This document shows, piece by piece, positions 25,210 through 34,740 of a stretch of 64,000 bases of DNA (the first letter of the stretch is position 1; the number at the start of each line of letters is the position of its first letter). The notes beneath the pieces were generated by a model. It was not told where the DNA came from and ran no database searches. It saw nothing but the letters and a program-made list of their open reading frames with translations. The stretch is from assembly GCF_038005225.1 (NCBI RefSeq), contig NZ_JBBOSU010000001.1, positions 3,150,001 to 3,214,000 of the forward strand. Reading direction: 5' to 3'. This stretch comes from Solibacillus sp. FSL K6-1523. GTDB lineage: Bacteria; Bacillota; Bacilli; Bacillales_A; Planococcaceae. The position numbers and the translations under genes are program-made.

Positions 25210-25986
25210 TTAGTCAACCATGTGGTCAGAACCGAAGAAGTTCTTGAACATTTGAACTGTTGTTGCACGGTTAAGCGCAGCGATAGAAGTTGTTAAAGGA
25301 ATCCCTTTTGGACAAGCAGCTACACAGTTTTGTGAGTTACCACAGTTTGCAAGACCACCGTCGCCCATAATTGCAGCTAAACGCTCATCTTTGTTCATCG
25401 CACCAGTTGGGTGAGTGTTGAATAAACGTACTTGTGATAATGGTGCTGGTCCCATGAATGAAGCTGATTCAGACACGTTTGGACACGCTTCCATACATAC
25501 ACCACAAGTCATACATTTAGATAATTCATAAGCCCATTGACGTTTGCGTTCAGGCATACGTGGACCTTCACCTAAATCATAAGTACCATCGATTGGCACC
25601 CATGCTTTTACTTTCTTAAGTGCATTGAACATACGGCTACGGTCAACCTGTAAGTCACGTACAACTGGGAAAGTTTTCATAGGCTCTAAGCGAATTGGTT
25701 GAGTTAGTTTGTCAACTAATGCTGAACATGATTGTTGTGGACGGCCATTGATGACCATTGAACAAGCACCACAAACTTCCTCTAAACAACTCATATCCCA
25801 AGATACTGGCGTCGTTTGTTGACCTTCAGCAGTTACAGGATATTTTTGAATATGCATTAATGCAGAGATAACGTTCATACCTGGACGGTAAGGTACTTCG
25901 AATTTTTCAACACGTGTTGAGCCATTTTCTGTATCTTGACGAACGATCTCTAACTTAACTGTTCTTCCAGTATTTACTGTTTCCAT
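25210..25986 (-). CDS. sdhB: Succinate dehydrogenase iron-sulfur subunit
   Basis: This 258-residue subunit carries all three clusters: 2Fe-2S ligands Cys67, Cys72, Cys75, Cys87; 4Fe-4S ligands Cys158, Cys161, Cys164 (with Cys168 leading to the next cluster); 3Fe-4S ligands Cys215, Cys221, Cys225. It passes electrons from SdhA to the cytochrome b subunit and menaquinone. It begins 14 bases after sdhA with AGGGGG upstream. Confidence 0.97.
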   Translation of the reverse strand: METVNTGRTVKLEIVRQDTENGSTRVEKFEVPYRPGMNVISALMHIQKYPVTAEGQQTTPVSWDMSCLEEVCGACSMVINGRPQQSCSALVDKLTQPIRLEPMKTFPVVRDLQVDRSRMFNALKKVKAWVPIDGTYDLGEGPRMPERKRQWAYELSKCMTCGVCMEACPNVSESASFMGPAPLSQVRLFNTHPTGAMNKDERLAAIMGDGGLANCGNSQNCVAACPKGIPLTTSIAALNRATTVQMFKNFFGSDHMVD

Positions 25987-26000
25987 TGTTTATTTCCCCC

Positions 26001-27746
26001 TTAGGCCGAGTAGTCACGTTTACGTGGTGGAATTAACGAAACGTCGACTTCTCCATAGGTAATAACTGGTTCACCAGTAGCTGGATCAAACTTAGCCATT
26101 GTCGTTTTTAAGAATTTCTCATCATCACGTTCTGGGAAATCTGGTTTATAGTGAGCACCACGAGATTCATCACGTAATAATGCACCCTTCGTCATTACTT
26201 TAGCTAGGTATAACATATTTTTTAACTGGCGTGTAAAGTGAGCACCTTGGTTTGACCATTTTTGTGTGTCATTGATGTTAATTTTTTCCCAACGCTCTTG
26301 TAGTTCAGTTAATTTTGCATATGTTTTTTCTAGACGGTCGTTATGACGTACTACTGTCATATTGTCAGTCATCCATTCACCAAGTTCTTTGTGTAAAAGG
26401 TAAGCGTTTTCTGTACCATCCATAGAAAGGATTGCTTCCCACTTCGCTTTTTCTTCCTCTTCACGAGCAGTGAAAATGCCTTCTGGTAAATCTTCTGCAT
26501 GCTTATTAAGCGTTTTGATATATTCGACTGCGTTTGGACCTGCAACCATACCGCCATAAATAGCTGATAATAGCGAGTTCGCTCCTAAGCGGTTTGCTCC
26601 GTGTTGTGAGTAATCACATTCACCAGCAGCAAATAAGCCTGGAATTTCTGTCATTTGATCATAGTCAACCCATAATCCACCCATTGAATAGTGAACTGCT
26701 GGGAAAATTTTCATCGGTAATTTACGTGGGTCATCACCTACGAATTTTTCGTAGATTTCGATAATACCACCTAATTTGATGTCTAACTCATGTGGATCTT
26801 TATGAGAAAGATCTAGGTATACCATGTTTTCGCCGTTAATACCAAGTTTTTGGTTTACACATACGTCGAAGATTTCGCGTGTTGCGATATCACGTGGTAC
26901 TAGGTTACCGTAAGCTGGGTATTTTTCTTCTAAGAAGTACCAAGGCTTACCGTCTTTATAAGTCCATACACGTCCACCTTCACCACGAGCAGATTCTGAC
27001 ATTAGACGGTTTTTGTCGTCCCCAGGAATCGCTGTTGGGTGAATTTGAATCATTTCACCATTTGAATATGTAGCACCTTGTTGGTAAACAATTGATGCTG
27101 CAGAACCTGTATTGATAACAGAGTTCGTTGTTTTACCGAAGATAATACCAGGACCACCTGTTGCCATAATAACAGCGTCAGAACGGAATGATTTAATTTC
27201 TTCAGTACGTAAATCTTGTCCTACGATACCGCGGCATACGCCTTCGTCATCAAGAACTGCACCAAGGAATTCCCAGTGCTCATATTTTGTTACTAAACCA
27301 GCTACTTCGTGTGCACGAACTTGCTCATCTAGTGCGTATAATAATTGTTGACCCGTAGTTGCACCCGAGAATGCTGTACGGTGCATTAATGTACCACCGA
27401 AACGACGGAAATCAAGAAGTCCTTCTGGCGTACGGTTGAACATTACACCCATACGGTCCATTAAGTGAATAATACCAGGGGCTGCATCACACATACCCTT
27501 AACTGGTGGTTGATTCGCTAAGAAATCTCCACCGTATACTGTATCGTCAAAGTGGATCCATGGAGAATCCCCTTCACCTTTTGTATTAACTGCTCCGTTA
27601 ATTCCGCCTTGTGCACATACAGAGTGTGAACGTTTAACAGGAACTAACGAGAATAATTCAACTGCTGTACCTTCTTCAGCCGCTTTAATCGTAGCCATTA
27701 AGCCTGCCAGACCGCCGCCAACGACGATGATTTTACTTTTCGCCAT
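26001..27746 (-). CDS. sdhA: Succinate dehydrogenase flavoprotein subunit
   Basis: This 581-residue flavoprotein starts with the FAD-binding VGGGLAGLMATIKAAEEG, then the covalent-flavin histidine segment SHSVCAQGGINGAVNT, substrate-site HPTAIPGD, and RLGANSLLSAIYGG with the FAD contacts. It oxidises succinate to fumarate in the TCA cycle on the inner face of the membrane. AGGAGTGAG precedes the ATG. Length and order sdhC-A-B are as in B. subtilis. Confidence 0.97.
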   Translation of the reverse strand: MAKSKIIVVGGGLAGLMATIKAAEEGTAVELFSLVPVKRSHSVCAQGGINGAVNTKGEGDSPWIHFDDTVYGGDFLANQPPVKGMCDAAPGIIHLMDRMGVMFNRTPEGLLDFRRFGGTLMHRTAFSGATTGQQLLYALDEQVRAHEVAGLVTKYEHWEFLGAVLDDEGVCRGIVGQDLRTEEIKSFRSDAVIMATGGPGIIFGKTTNSVINTGSAASIVYQQGATYSNGEMIQIHPTAIPGDDKNRLMSESARGEGGRVWTYKDGKPWYFLEEKYPAYGNLVPRDIATREIFDVCVNQKLGINGENMVYLDLSHKDPHELDIKLGGIIEIYEKFVGDDPRKLPMKIFPAVHYSMGGLWVDYDQMTEIPGLFAAGECDYSQHGANRLGANSLLSAIYGGMVAGPNAVEYIKTLNKHAEDLPEGIFTAREEEEKAKWEAILSMDGTENAYLLHKELGEWMTDNMTVVRHNDRLEKTYAKLTELQERWEKININDTQKWSNQGAHFTRQLKNMLYLAKVMTKGALLRDESRGAHYKPDFPERDDEKFLKTTMAKFDPATGEPVITYGEVDVSLIPPRKRDYSA

Positions 27747-27843
27747 GATTATTTCTCACTCCTCATATAATTGCTAATTACCTTTACTCACAAATCATTC
27801 ATCATCAATTTCTTACCTTGTATCAGTGTTACAGTTTGAAAAA

Positions 27844-28458
27844 TTAAACGAATGCTAAGATTGCCGCAACACCCATAATACTTAAAATTACAAATACTAA
27901 TAATGTAATATAAGTTGCGATTTGTTGAGACTTTTTAGATTGCGTAATACCCCAGCTTACTAGGAATGACCATAAGCCGTTCGCTAAGTGGAAAGTTGCA
28001 GATAAGATACCCACGATGTAGAATCCTAACATAAATGGATTCGCCACGATTTCAGCCATCATATCAAAGTTAACTTCTGTACCGAACGCTTTTTGAACAC
28101 GTGTTTGGAAAATATGCCATGCAATGAAGATTACAAGGAATATACCAGTAAAGCGTTGTAATGCGAACATCCAGTTACGGAATGTGCTGAAGCGTTTTAC
28201 GTTGTTCGTAGCAGTAAATGCAATATACACTCCGTAGAATGCGTGGAACATAAGTGGAATATAGATAATAATCCATTCCATTGCTAACAATAATGAATGC
28301 GGAACTAATTCCATCATACCTGTTGCATTATTGTAAGTTTCTTCACCGCCTACTGCAGTGAAGTTCAAAGACAAGTGGAACGCCAAGAACAATCCTACTG
28401 GAACTACACCTAATAACGAATGTAAGCGGCGCCATAAAAATTCACGATCTTTCGACAA
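27844..28458 (-). CDS. sdhC: Succinate dehydrogenase cytochrome b558 subunit
   Basis: This 204-residue membrane anchor has five hydrophobic segments (GVVPVGLFLAFHLSLNF, ..., IATYITLLVFVILSIMGVAA) and conserved histidines for two hemes (HSLLG, AFHLS, MFHAFYG, AWHIFQ, TFHLANG). The start is TTG at 28458, giving the family N-terminus MSKDREFLWRRLHSLLG with AAGGGGGG ahead; the longer open frame to 28545 runs through the leader. Confidence 0.95.
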   Translation of the reverse strand: MSKDREFLWRRLHSLLGVVPVGLFLAFHLSLNFTAVGGEETYNNATGMMELVPHSLLLAMEWIIIYIPLMFHAFYGVYIAFTATNNVKRFSTFRNWMFALQRFTGIFLVIFIAWHIFQTRVQKAFGTEVNFDMMAEIVANPFMLGFYIVGILSATFHLANGLWSFLVSWGITQSKKSQQIATYITLLVFVILSIMGVAAILAFV

Positions 28459-28551
28459 AATTGTTACCCCCCTTAAGTACTTGAAATTCGCATCTATAAA
28501 GTCACCATTTTGTAAATGTTGTTTATTGACTGCGCATCTCATCATGGTACA

Positions 28552-28580
28552 ATATTATGACATGTCCATTGTACTCTCAA
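28552..28580 (-). promoter_or_regulatory. sdhC: Promoter of sdhCAB
   Basis: Minus strand: TTGAGA (28575-28580), 17 bases, TAATAT (28552-28557), about 95 bases before the TTG start. Confidence 0.6.
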
Positions 28581-28643
28581 CAGATACTAGCGTCAAGATA
28601 ACATCGAACATTTCACCCCCCTTTTAAAGACGGGATTACGCTG

Positions 28644-28671
28644 TTTAAAGTCACTATTATTCTACTATAGT
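28644..28671 (+). promoter_or_regulatory. Candidate promoter of the YslB-like gene
   Basis: Plus strand: TTTAAA (28644-28649), 16 bases, TATAGT (28666-28671), 57 bases before the ATG. Confidence 0.4.
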
Positions 28672-28728
28672 TCCACTTTCTATATAACAGATTAAATTAC
28701 AAGAAAATTTAGGAAAGAGGTTTTTTCT

Positions 28729-29148
28729 ATGGAACCGCACAAAATGAAAACGATTCCATCATTTGGCTACGAAATTGTTCGTGATCATTTACTTTCATCA
28801 ATTTTAGGAAAACACGAAGCAGATGTCCTTTATTGGGGAGGAAAAGAAGTCGCTCGTCAATTCCCACTATTTTCAATGGAAGAAGCATCTTCATTTTTCG
28901 TGGAAGCGGGTTGGGGACAACTCACTTTAGAAAAAGAACTGAAAGATGAAGTGCATTACATACTCACTACTGAAGATCCCGCAGCTCTGAATATTGAGCA
29001 GCGCTGCTTTCGATTAGAAGCCGGTTTTTTAGCCGAACAAAAACAAAAAAATATCGGCTATTTAACGGAATGTTACGAGGAAAAAAACATAAAGCATAAC
29101 TGTATTAAATTCACTTTAAAATGGGATTTAAAAGAACCCATTCGTTAA
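28729..29148 (+). CDS. yslB: YslB-like DUF2507 protein
   Basis: This 139-residue soluble protein has the DUF2507 pattern: FGYEIVRDHLLSSILGKHEA, DVLYWGGKEVARQFPL and FRLEAGFLAEQ. It belongs to the V4R/TRAPP-like fold group, function unknown. It diverges from sdhC, the same arrangement as in B. subtilis, where it is next to lysC. GGAAAGAGG precedes the ATG and a terminator follows. Confidence 0.9.
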   Translation: MEPHKMKTIPSFGYEIVRDHLLSSILGKHEADVLYWGGKEVARQFPLFSMEEASSFFVEAGWGQLTLEKELKDEVHYILTTEDPAALNIEQRCFRLEAGFLAEQKQKNIGYLTECYEEKNIKHNCIKFTLKWDLKEPIR

Positions 29149-29175
29149 TAAGTTCCCCACTACTTACTATTTATA

Positions 29176-29216
29176 AAGCTTCAAGCTATTATGGAATCTA
29201 GCTTGAAGCTTTTATT
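29176..29216 (+). terminator. Terminator of the YslB-like gene
   Basis: AAGCTTCAAGCTA pairs with TAGCTTGAAGCTT, loop of 10 bases, followed by TTATTT on the plus strand. Confidence 0.8.
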
Positions 29217-29296
29217 TATTCAACAATCGTTAGAAAACCTATTGATTGAGGCAACTAATATCAGATTCATGCCACCCTTTATAGAAATGGGTAATT

Positions 29297-29776
29297 TTAA
29301 TGAATCAAGGCAAACTCATCATGCAACATATTCGCCGCCTGCATCATTTCATCTTGTGGCACGATAACCGACACTTTAACTTCTGATGCACTTACCATTT
29401 TTACAGGGATATGCCCCTTCCCTAACCGCGCAAATATTCGTGCCGCTACGCCTGGACCAAAAACCATGCCCGATCCTGTAATAGAAATTTTCGCTAACCC
29501 TACTTCGAAATCAGCAAACTGAAAACCTAAAGAGACTTTACTTGCCTCCAATATCCGTAAGCTTTCAGCAAATTTCTCCTTCGCTATTGTAAATGACACG
29601 ATTGGTTTGACGCCATCCATTACTGACTGCACAATCATATCCACATTAATATGATTATCTGCTAAAATACTAAATACTTCTGCAATGGATGCCGTTTCAT
29701 AAAAATCATAGCCGATCGTTAGTCGAATGACATCCGCTTCATAAGCAACCTTGCGCACCATTAAATTATTCCCCAT
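29297..29776 (-). CDS. Free-standing ACT-domain protein equal to an aspartokinase II beta subunit
   Basis: This 159-residue protein has two tandem ACT domains and no kinase domain. Its ends match the C-terminal part of B. subtilis LysC, which is also made there as a separate beta subunit of about 160 residues from an internal start: INVDMIVQSV, LAKISITGSGMVFGPGVAAR, IPVKMVSASEVKVSVIV and ANMLHDEF. It lies between uvrC and yslB, the lysC position in B. subtilis, and is preceded by a lysine riboswitch. The 59 bases between riboswitch terminator and ATG hold no kinase remnant. AAAGGGG precedes the ATG. Role inferred: lysine/threonine-sensing regulatory subunit acting with a kinase encoded elsewhere. 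Confidence 0.88.
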   Translation of the reverse strand: MGNNLMVRKVAYEADVIRLTIGYDFYETASIAEVFSILADNHINVDMIVQSVMDGVKPIVSFTIAKEKFAESLRILEASKVSLGFQFADFEVGLAKISITGSGMVFGPGVAARIFARLGKGHIPVKMVSASEVKVSVIVPQDEMMQAANMLHDEFALIH

Positions 29777-29835
29777 TTTTTTGCAACCCCTTTATATTAG
29801 CAATCAAAAACAAGTTTCAGGCCTTTCATCCACGT

Positions 29836-29870
29836 AAAAAAGCGACCTTCCACGTTTATGGAAAGTCGCC
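29836..29870 (-). terminator. Riboswitch-controlled terminator
   Basis: GCGACTTTCCA pairs with TGGAAGGTCGC over 11 bp (one G-T), followed by TTTTTT on the minus strand, directly after the lysine aptamer and before the ACT gene. Confidence 0.88.
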
Positions 29871-29903
29871 GTCAAGACAAATAATAAAATTAAATGTGCT
29901 TTT

Positions 29904-30073
29904 TGGATAGCTCTCCAGAACATGCGCTCTGACAATTTTACATCTCTTAAATGCAAAACCAGCAAATTGTGCGAACAATACACAATTCACTTCGGCAGTT
30001 TACCCTTTCGGATACATTCAACGGAATTGTCCTTCCTCATGCATCTTACTTTTGAATACTGCGCCTCTATCGA
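29904..30073 (-). promoter_or_regulatory. Lysine riboswitch (L box)
   Basis: The minus strand shows the L-box order of conserved pieces: GATAGAGGCGC (30061-30071), a CATGAGGAAGG stem region, GAAAGGGTAAACTGCCGAAG, TTTGCTGG then TGCATTTAAG, GTAAAATTGTCA and TGGAGAGCTATCC (29904-29916). The GATAG/CTATC pair closes P1. A terminator follows, so lysine binding would stop transcription of the ACT-domain gene. Confidence 0.9.
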
Positions 30074-30096
30074 TTGAAATTATTGAATTAAATCTC

Positions 30097-30125
30097 ACTT
30101 TAGCATACTAAGATTCGTTTTTCAA
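30097..30125 (-). promoter_or_regulatory. Promoter of the lysine riboswitch transcript
   Basis: Minus strand: TTGAAA (30120-30125), 17 bases, TAAAGT (30097-30102). The -35 box lies within the last codons of uvrC, and the start would fall about 20 bases before the aptamer. Confidence 0.6.
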
Positions 30126-31901
30126 TGACTGTTCCTGAAAATGGTGCTGAATCGTTTCGGCAAGTTTTTTTGATATGCCTGCTTCAATAAGCTGCGCAAC
30201 AGTTGCTTCACGTATTTTTTTCACCGACCCGAAATGCTTCATGAGCTGTTGTTTACGCTTCGGACCAATCCCTTCAATGCCATCCAACACCGAAACAATT
30301 GTATTAGCCTGGCGCTGTTGGCGTAAAAATGTAATAGCAAAACGGTGTACCTCGTCTTGAATACGTTGCAATAAATAAAACGCATCACTCGTTCTTTTTA
30401 GTGGAATTGGCTCCACTGGATCACCGAATAACAATTGGGACGTATTATGCTTATCATCCTTTGCGAGTCCAGCAATCGGAATATAAAGACCTAACTCATC
30501 TTCAATGACTTCACGCGCCACTTCCATTTGCCCTTTTCCCCCATCAATTACAATGAGATCGGGAAGCGGTAAATTTTCTCGTAAAACGCGTGTATATCGA
30601 CGTCGAATGACTTCTTGCATCGCACCGTAATCATCATGTTTCGCGGCTTCCTTCGTTTTATATTTACGGTATTCCTTTTTTAATGGCTTGCCATCAACAA
30701 AAACAACCATCGCCGAAACAGGGTCCGCGCCGTGCATATGACTATTATCAAATGCCTCAATGCGCATCGGAATCGGAATATTCATTGCCTCACCTAATGC
30801 CTCACACGCACCAATCGTTCGTTCCTCTTGGCGCTCAATAAGCTGGAACTTTTCATGAATGGCGATATCCGCATTTTTCGTAGCTAGATCAACTAATTCT
30901 TTTTTCGAACCTTTTTTAGGTATAACAATTTTAACATTCAAAAGCTTTTCTAATAAAACACCATCCACTTGTGTAGGAATGAAAATTTCCTTTGGTAGCA
31001 TATGGTTTGGTTCCTCATAAAAACGTCCGACAAATGTTAAAAACTCTTCTTCTGGTTCATTGTAAATCGGAAAAATGGAAACATCCCGTTCGATTAACTT
31101 CCCTTGTCGCACAAAAAATACTTGCACACACATCCAGCCTTTTTCCACAGCATAACCGAATACATCACGATTGCTTAAATCACCTGTCACCATTTTTTGC
31201 TTTTGCATAATCTTTTCGATATGCGCCATTAAGTCTCGATATTCCTTTGCCCGTTCAAATTCCAACTTTTCAGCAGCATCCAACATTTTTCGCTCTAAAT
31301 CTTGCTTCACTTCTTCATAACCACCATTTAAAAACTTGGCAATCTCATCAATCATTTCACGGTATACATCGCTCTCAATTTCCTTCACACATGGTGCCAA
31401 ACATTGCCCTAAATGATAATAAAGGCAAACCTGCTTCGGGATAATGGCACATTTTCTCAAAGGGTACAATCGATCTAATAATTTTCTTGTTTCGTTTGCT
31501 GCGAATGAATTCGGATACGGACCGAAATATTTGGCTTTATCCTTTTTGATTTTGCGCGTCGTTAAAATGCGCGGATATTTTTCATTTGTAATTTTAATAT
31601 ACGGATATGTTTTATCATCCGTTAGTTTAATATTATATTTTGGATCATGGAGCTTTATTAAATTTAGCTCTAAAATTAATGCCTCTAAATCGCTTGAAGT
31701 CACGATATATTCGAGGTCTACAATTTCACTTACTAGGCGGGCGGTCTTTCCATCATGGCTACTTGTAAAATACGATCGCACCCGATTTTTTAATGATTTT
31801 GCCTTGCCAACATAAATAATCGTCCCTTGGTGATCTTTCATCAAATAACAACCTGGATCACCTGGCAAAATTTCTAGTTTCGCCTTAATATTTGCATTCA
31901 T
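30108..31901 (-). CDS. uvrC: UvrABC excinuclease subunit C
   Basis: This 597-residue nucleotide-excision-repair nuclease has an N-terminal GIY-YIG domain ([20 protein letters not shown], residues about 17-36), a UVR motif near 200 ([16 protein letters not shown]), an RNase H-like UvrC domain (about 380-540, [20 protein letters not shown] and [12 protein letters not shown]) and C-terminal helix-hairpin-helix repeats ([19 protein letters not shown]). It makes the two incisions at a UvrB-bound lesion. AAGGTG precedes the ATG. No LexA box was seen upstream. Confidence 0.97.
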   Translation of the reverse strand: MNANIKAKLEILPGDPGCYLMKDHQGTIIYVGKAKSLKNRVRSYFTSSHDGKTARLVSEIVDLEYIVTSSDLEALILELNLIKLHDPKYNIKLTDDKTYPYIKITNEKYPRILTTRKIKKDKAKYFGPYPNSFAANETRKLLDRLYPLRKCAIIPKQVCLYYHLGQCLAPCVKEIESDVYREMIDEIAKFLNGGYEEVKQDLERKMLDAAEKLEFERAKEYRDLMAHIEKIMQKQKMVTGDLSNRDVFGYAVEKGWMCVQVFFVRQGKLIERDVSIFPIYNEPEEEFLTFVGRFYEEPNHMLPKEIFIPTQVDGVLLEKLLNVKIVIPKKGSKKELVDLATKNADIAIHEKFQLIERQEERTIGACEALGEAMNIPIPMRIEAFDNSHMHGADPVSAMVVFVDGKPLKKEYRKYKTKEAAKHDDYGAMQEVIRRRYTRVLRENLPLPDLIVIDGGKGQMEVAREVIEDELGLYIPIAGLAKDDKHNTSQLLFGDPVEPIPLKRTSDAFYLLQRIQDEVHRFAITFLRQQRQANTIVSVLDGIEGIGPKRKQQLMKHFGSVKKIREATVAQLIEAGISKKLAETIQHHFQEQSLKNES

Positions 31902-32038
31902 TCCATCACCTTAAAATTTCGTCATTTCCTTTTAGTTTACCTTATGTTCAGGTGAATTTGAAAGGTAAGTGCTAGTGCTTTAATCGTTTCCATATATGTT
32001 TAACCAAGAATCTATCCTAATGATATAAGTGTCCTAAT

Positions 32039-32211
32039 AAAGCTTCTCATAAAGTACTTGCTAATTTTGGCTGGCTAAGCACATGAGGCGCACAGCTTTG
32101 TTGCACAAATCTGTACGACTCATCTTTGTGCTTTGTGCAAGGCCAGCCTTTATAAAATTTCCCCCTACTGAAGCTTTCTGTATAAAGTGCGCCGCTACCG
32201 GGGAGGCGGCG
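32039..32211. other. Structured intergenic region between uvrC and trxA
   Basis: The 31902-32413 gap has no gene. GGCTGGC-GCACA (32069-32083) pairs with TGTGC-GCCAGCC (32134-32148), enclosing GCACAAA/TTTGTGC (32103-32109/32126-32132). The block is flanked by AAAGCTTC (32039) and GAAGCTTT (32170), and followed by CGCCGC/GCGGCG (32190-32195/32206-32211). It could be an ncRNA or a palindromic mobile repeat; I do not recognise the family. Confidence 0.5.
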
Positions 32212-32366
32212 TTAACTTAATTAATTGTCCTTTAGCGATTTTGAATACATATTTTATTGTCGGGCGCATATTTCAATAAAAATATTGGATAGCTAAACTT
32301 TATTTCATTCTCTAAAACAGATTAGGATTTGTATTGGGGCAAATCTGAATAGAAGAAGTTGAATAG

Positions 32367-32405
32367 AAAAAAAGCCGTATACCCGCTATAGGCATACGAC
32401 TTTTT
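32367..32405 (-). terminator. Terminator of trxA
   Basis: GTCGTATGCC and GGTATACGGC form an imperfect stem with a TATAGC loop, followed by TTTTTTT on the minus strand, 9 bases past the trxA stop. Confidence 0.85.
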
Positions 32406-32413
32406 GAATTGAA

Positions 32414-32728
32414 TTATTTGTTGTCGTTAATGAAATCGATTAACGCTTCTTTTGGCATGAAGCCAGCAGTTTTTGCTTTTAACTCGCCATCAACGAATAA
32501 TAATAATGATGGAATCGACATGATTTGGTATTCAGCCGCTGTTCCTTGGTTGTTATCAACATCAACCTTCACGATTTTCACATCGTTACCGATTTCTGCA
32601 TCTAGCTCTTCAAGAACTGGAGCGATCATTTTACAAGGACCACACCATGCAGCCCAAAAGTCTACTAAAACAACACCATTTGAAATTTCTTCACCAAAAG
32701 TTTGGTCTGTACCGTGTACAATTGCCAT
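32414..32728 (-). CDS. trxA: Thioredoxin
   Basis: This 104-residue thioredoxin has the redox motif WCGPC (Cys29 and Cys32) and the cis-proline segment MSIPSLLLF. It is the general cytoplasmic disulfide reductant. AAGGAGG is placed ideally before the ATG. The gene is monocistronic with its own terminator, between etfA and uvrC as in B. subtilis. Confidence 0.97.
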   Translation of the reverse strand: MAIVHGTDQTFGEEISNGVVLVDFWAAWCGPCKMIAPVLEELDAEIGNDVKIVKVDVDNNQGTAAEYQIMSIPSLLLFVDGELKAKTAGFMPKEALIDFINDNK

Positions 32729-32843
32729 AATTATATAGCCTCCTTATCTAACATCTGCTTGTAGTATAACATGATTTCCCAATTAGCTAAAAATAATATG
32801 CTTGGGGAGGTATATTTTATTCAAAACCACCTTGAACATAGAA

Positions 32844-32889
32844 ATAATAACAGCTCCCACACTTGTAAGGTGAGGGAGCTGTTATTATT
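32844..32889 (-). terminator. Terminator of the fadR-fadB-etfBA operon
   Basis: AATAATAACAGCTCCC and GGGAGCTGTTATTATT form a 16-bp stem around the etfA stop codon. The T stretch is interrupted by A, so it is strong by stem rather than by tail. Confidence 0.75.
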
Positions 32890-33865
32890 ATGCGCCTACT
32901 TTTAACGCTTTAAACTCTTCAATAAGCATTGGAATGACTTCGAATAAATCGCCAACAATTCCGTAGTCTGCTATTTTGAAAATATTTGCTTCAGGATCTT
33001 TGTTAATTGCAACAATCACCTTCGAGTTCGACATACCGGCAACATGTTGGATGGCTCCCGAAATACCTGCCGCGATATAAAGGTCTGGTGTTACCACTTT
33101 CCCTGTTTGTCCAATTTGTAATGAGTAGTCACAGTAATCTGCGTCACATGCACCACGAGAAGCGCCAACAGCACCGCCTAGTAATTTAGCAAGCGCATTT
33201 AATGGTTCGAAGCCTTCTTCAGACTTCACACCACGTCCGCCTGCTACAACAACTTTAGCCTCCGATAAATCGACACCTTCAGTTGATTTACGAACAACTT
33301 CTTTAATAATTGTACGTAAATTTGTAATTTCCACTGATACCGATGATACATCACCAGCACGGCCAGCTTCTTTTGCAAGAGGTGCGATGTTATTAGGACG
33401 AATCGTTGCGAAAATAATGCCGTCTTTTACTTTCACTTTTTCGAATGCTTTTCCAGAATAGATTGGACGAACGAATACAACATCATCTCCAGCACCTTGG
33501 ATCTCTGTTACATCCGACACTAAACCAGCATTTAAGCGAGACGCAATTTTAGGTGATAAATCTTTTCCTAAAGATGTATGACCGAATACAATGGCATCTG
33601 GTTTTTCTTGCTCTACTACCGCTAAAATAGCTTGGCTAAACCCATCAGAAGTGTATGTTTTTAAATGTGGATGTTCCACCGTTACGACACGGTTTGCACC
33701 GTATTCAACTAATTCAGATGCTACCCCAGCAACTGAATCCCCTACGATAAGACCTACTATCTCGCCTCCATCAGCAATTTGTGCACCTGCAGCAATTGCC
33801 TCAAATGAAACGTTACGTAAGCTTCCTTCACGAACTTCACCTAACACCAATACTTTCTTTGACAT
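32888..33865 (-). CDS. etfA: Electron transfer flavoprotein alpha subunit
   Basis: This 325-residue protein has an N-terminal ETF domain and a C-terminal FAD domain with VVAGGRGVKSEEGFEPL, GGAVGASRGACDADY, LQIGQTGKVVTPDLYIAAGI and GAIQHVAGMSNSKVIVAINK. It accepts electrons from acyl-CoA dehydrogenases, including presumably those at 0.15-2.5 kb. It is last of the fadR-fadB-etfB-etfA operon; GGAGGG precedes the ATG. Confidence 0.96.
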   Translation of the reverse strand: MSKKVLVLGEVREGSLRNVSFEAIAAGAQIADGGEIVGLIVGDSVAGVASELVEYGANRVVTVEHPHLKTYTSDGFSQAILAVVEQEKPDAIVFGHTSLGKDLSPKIASRLNAGLVSDVTEIQGAGDDVVFVRPIYSGKAFEKVKVKDGIIFATIRPNNIAPLAKEAGRAGDVSSVSVEITNLRTIIKEVVRKSTEGVDLSEAKVVVAGGRGVKSEEGFEPLNALAKLLGGAVGASRGACDADYCDYSLQIGQTGKVVTPDLYIAAGISGAIQHVAGMSNSKVIVAINKDPEANIFKIADYGIVGDLFEVIPMLIEEFKALKVGA

Positions 33866-33938
33866 GTATATCCCTCCATTACCATCTTCGTAAAATTAGC
33901 CAGTTGGCATTTTTTTTAGAATGTTGCGATTAAACCAC

Positions 33939-34712
33939 TTAAACTACTTTTGCTTCATTATGAAGTAAGCTAACTAGCTCTTTGACTTGATCAGAAAGAT
34001 CGCCTGCTAATACGCGGCCTGCTGCTTTTTGAGGTGGTAAATAAATTTCGATTGTCTCGATTTTCACTTCCACATCCTCTTCATCAATATCTAAATCATC
34101 TAACTCAAGCTCGGCAAGTGGCTTCTTTTTCGCCTTCATGATTCCTGGTAAAGAAGGATAGCGCGGTTCATTTAAACCTTGCTGTGCCGTCACTAATAAT
34201 GGTAATGAAGTTTCTAATATTTCAGCGTCCCCTTCAATATCACGAACGATTTTTGCTGTCGTTCCTTCAATTTCAAGACTTGTAATTGTTGTCACATAAT
34301 TGATTCCTAATAAATCTGCTAAACGAGGACCTACTTGACCAGATCCTCCATCAATAGCAACGTTACCAGCTAAAATTAAATCCGCTTCTTTGTCTTTTAA
34401 ATATTCAGCTAATATGTAAGCTGCAGAATATTGATCTAGCTCGTCTAGATCATCTTCTGTATTAATTAATACGGCTTCATCTGCACCCATTGCAAGTGCT
34501 GTACGAAGTTGCTTTTCAGCATCCTCACCACCGATTGTTAAAACTGTAACTTTACCGCCTAAAGCGTCGCGTTTTTGAATGGCTTCTTCAATCGCATATT
34601 CATCATATGGATTAATGATGAATTCTGCACCATCCTCTTGAATTTTACCGCCAGAAATGACGATCTTTTCTTCCGTGTCAAAAGTACGTTTTACTAATAC
34701 AAAAATATTCAT
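33939..34712 (-). CDS. etfB: Electron transfer flavoprotein beta subunit
   Basis: This 257-residue AMP-binding ETF partner has YDEYAIEEAIQKRDALGGKV, GADEAVLI, DLILAGNVAIDGGSGQVGPR and the recognition-loop region LVTAQQGLNEPRYPSLPGIM that docks onto dehydrogenases. It forms a heterodimer with EtfA. AGGAGG lies at good spacing; the upstream hydratase gene ends 28 bases away. Confidence 0.96.
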   Translation of the reverse strand: MNIFVLVKRTFDTEEKIVISGGKIQEDGAEFIINPYDEYAIEEAIQKRDALGGKVTVLTIGGEDAEKQLRTALAMGADEAVLINTEDDLDELDQYSAAYILAEYLKDKEADLILAGNVAIDGGSGQVGPRLADLLGINYVTTITSLEIEGTTAKIVRDIEGDAEILETSLPLLVTAQQGLNEPRYPSLPGIMKAKKKPLAELELDDLDIDEEDVEVKIETIEIYLPPQKAAGRVLAGDLSDQVKELVSLLHNEAKVV

Positions 34713-34740
34713 TATTCAGACCTCCTAAAAGCTTCTATTT

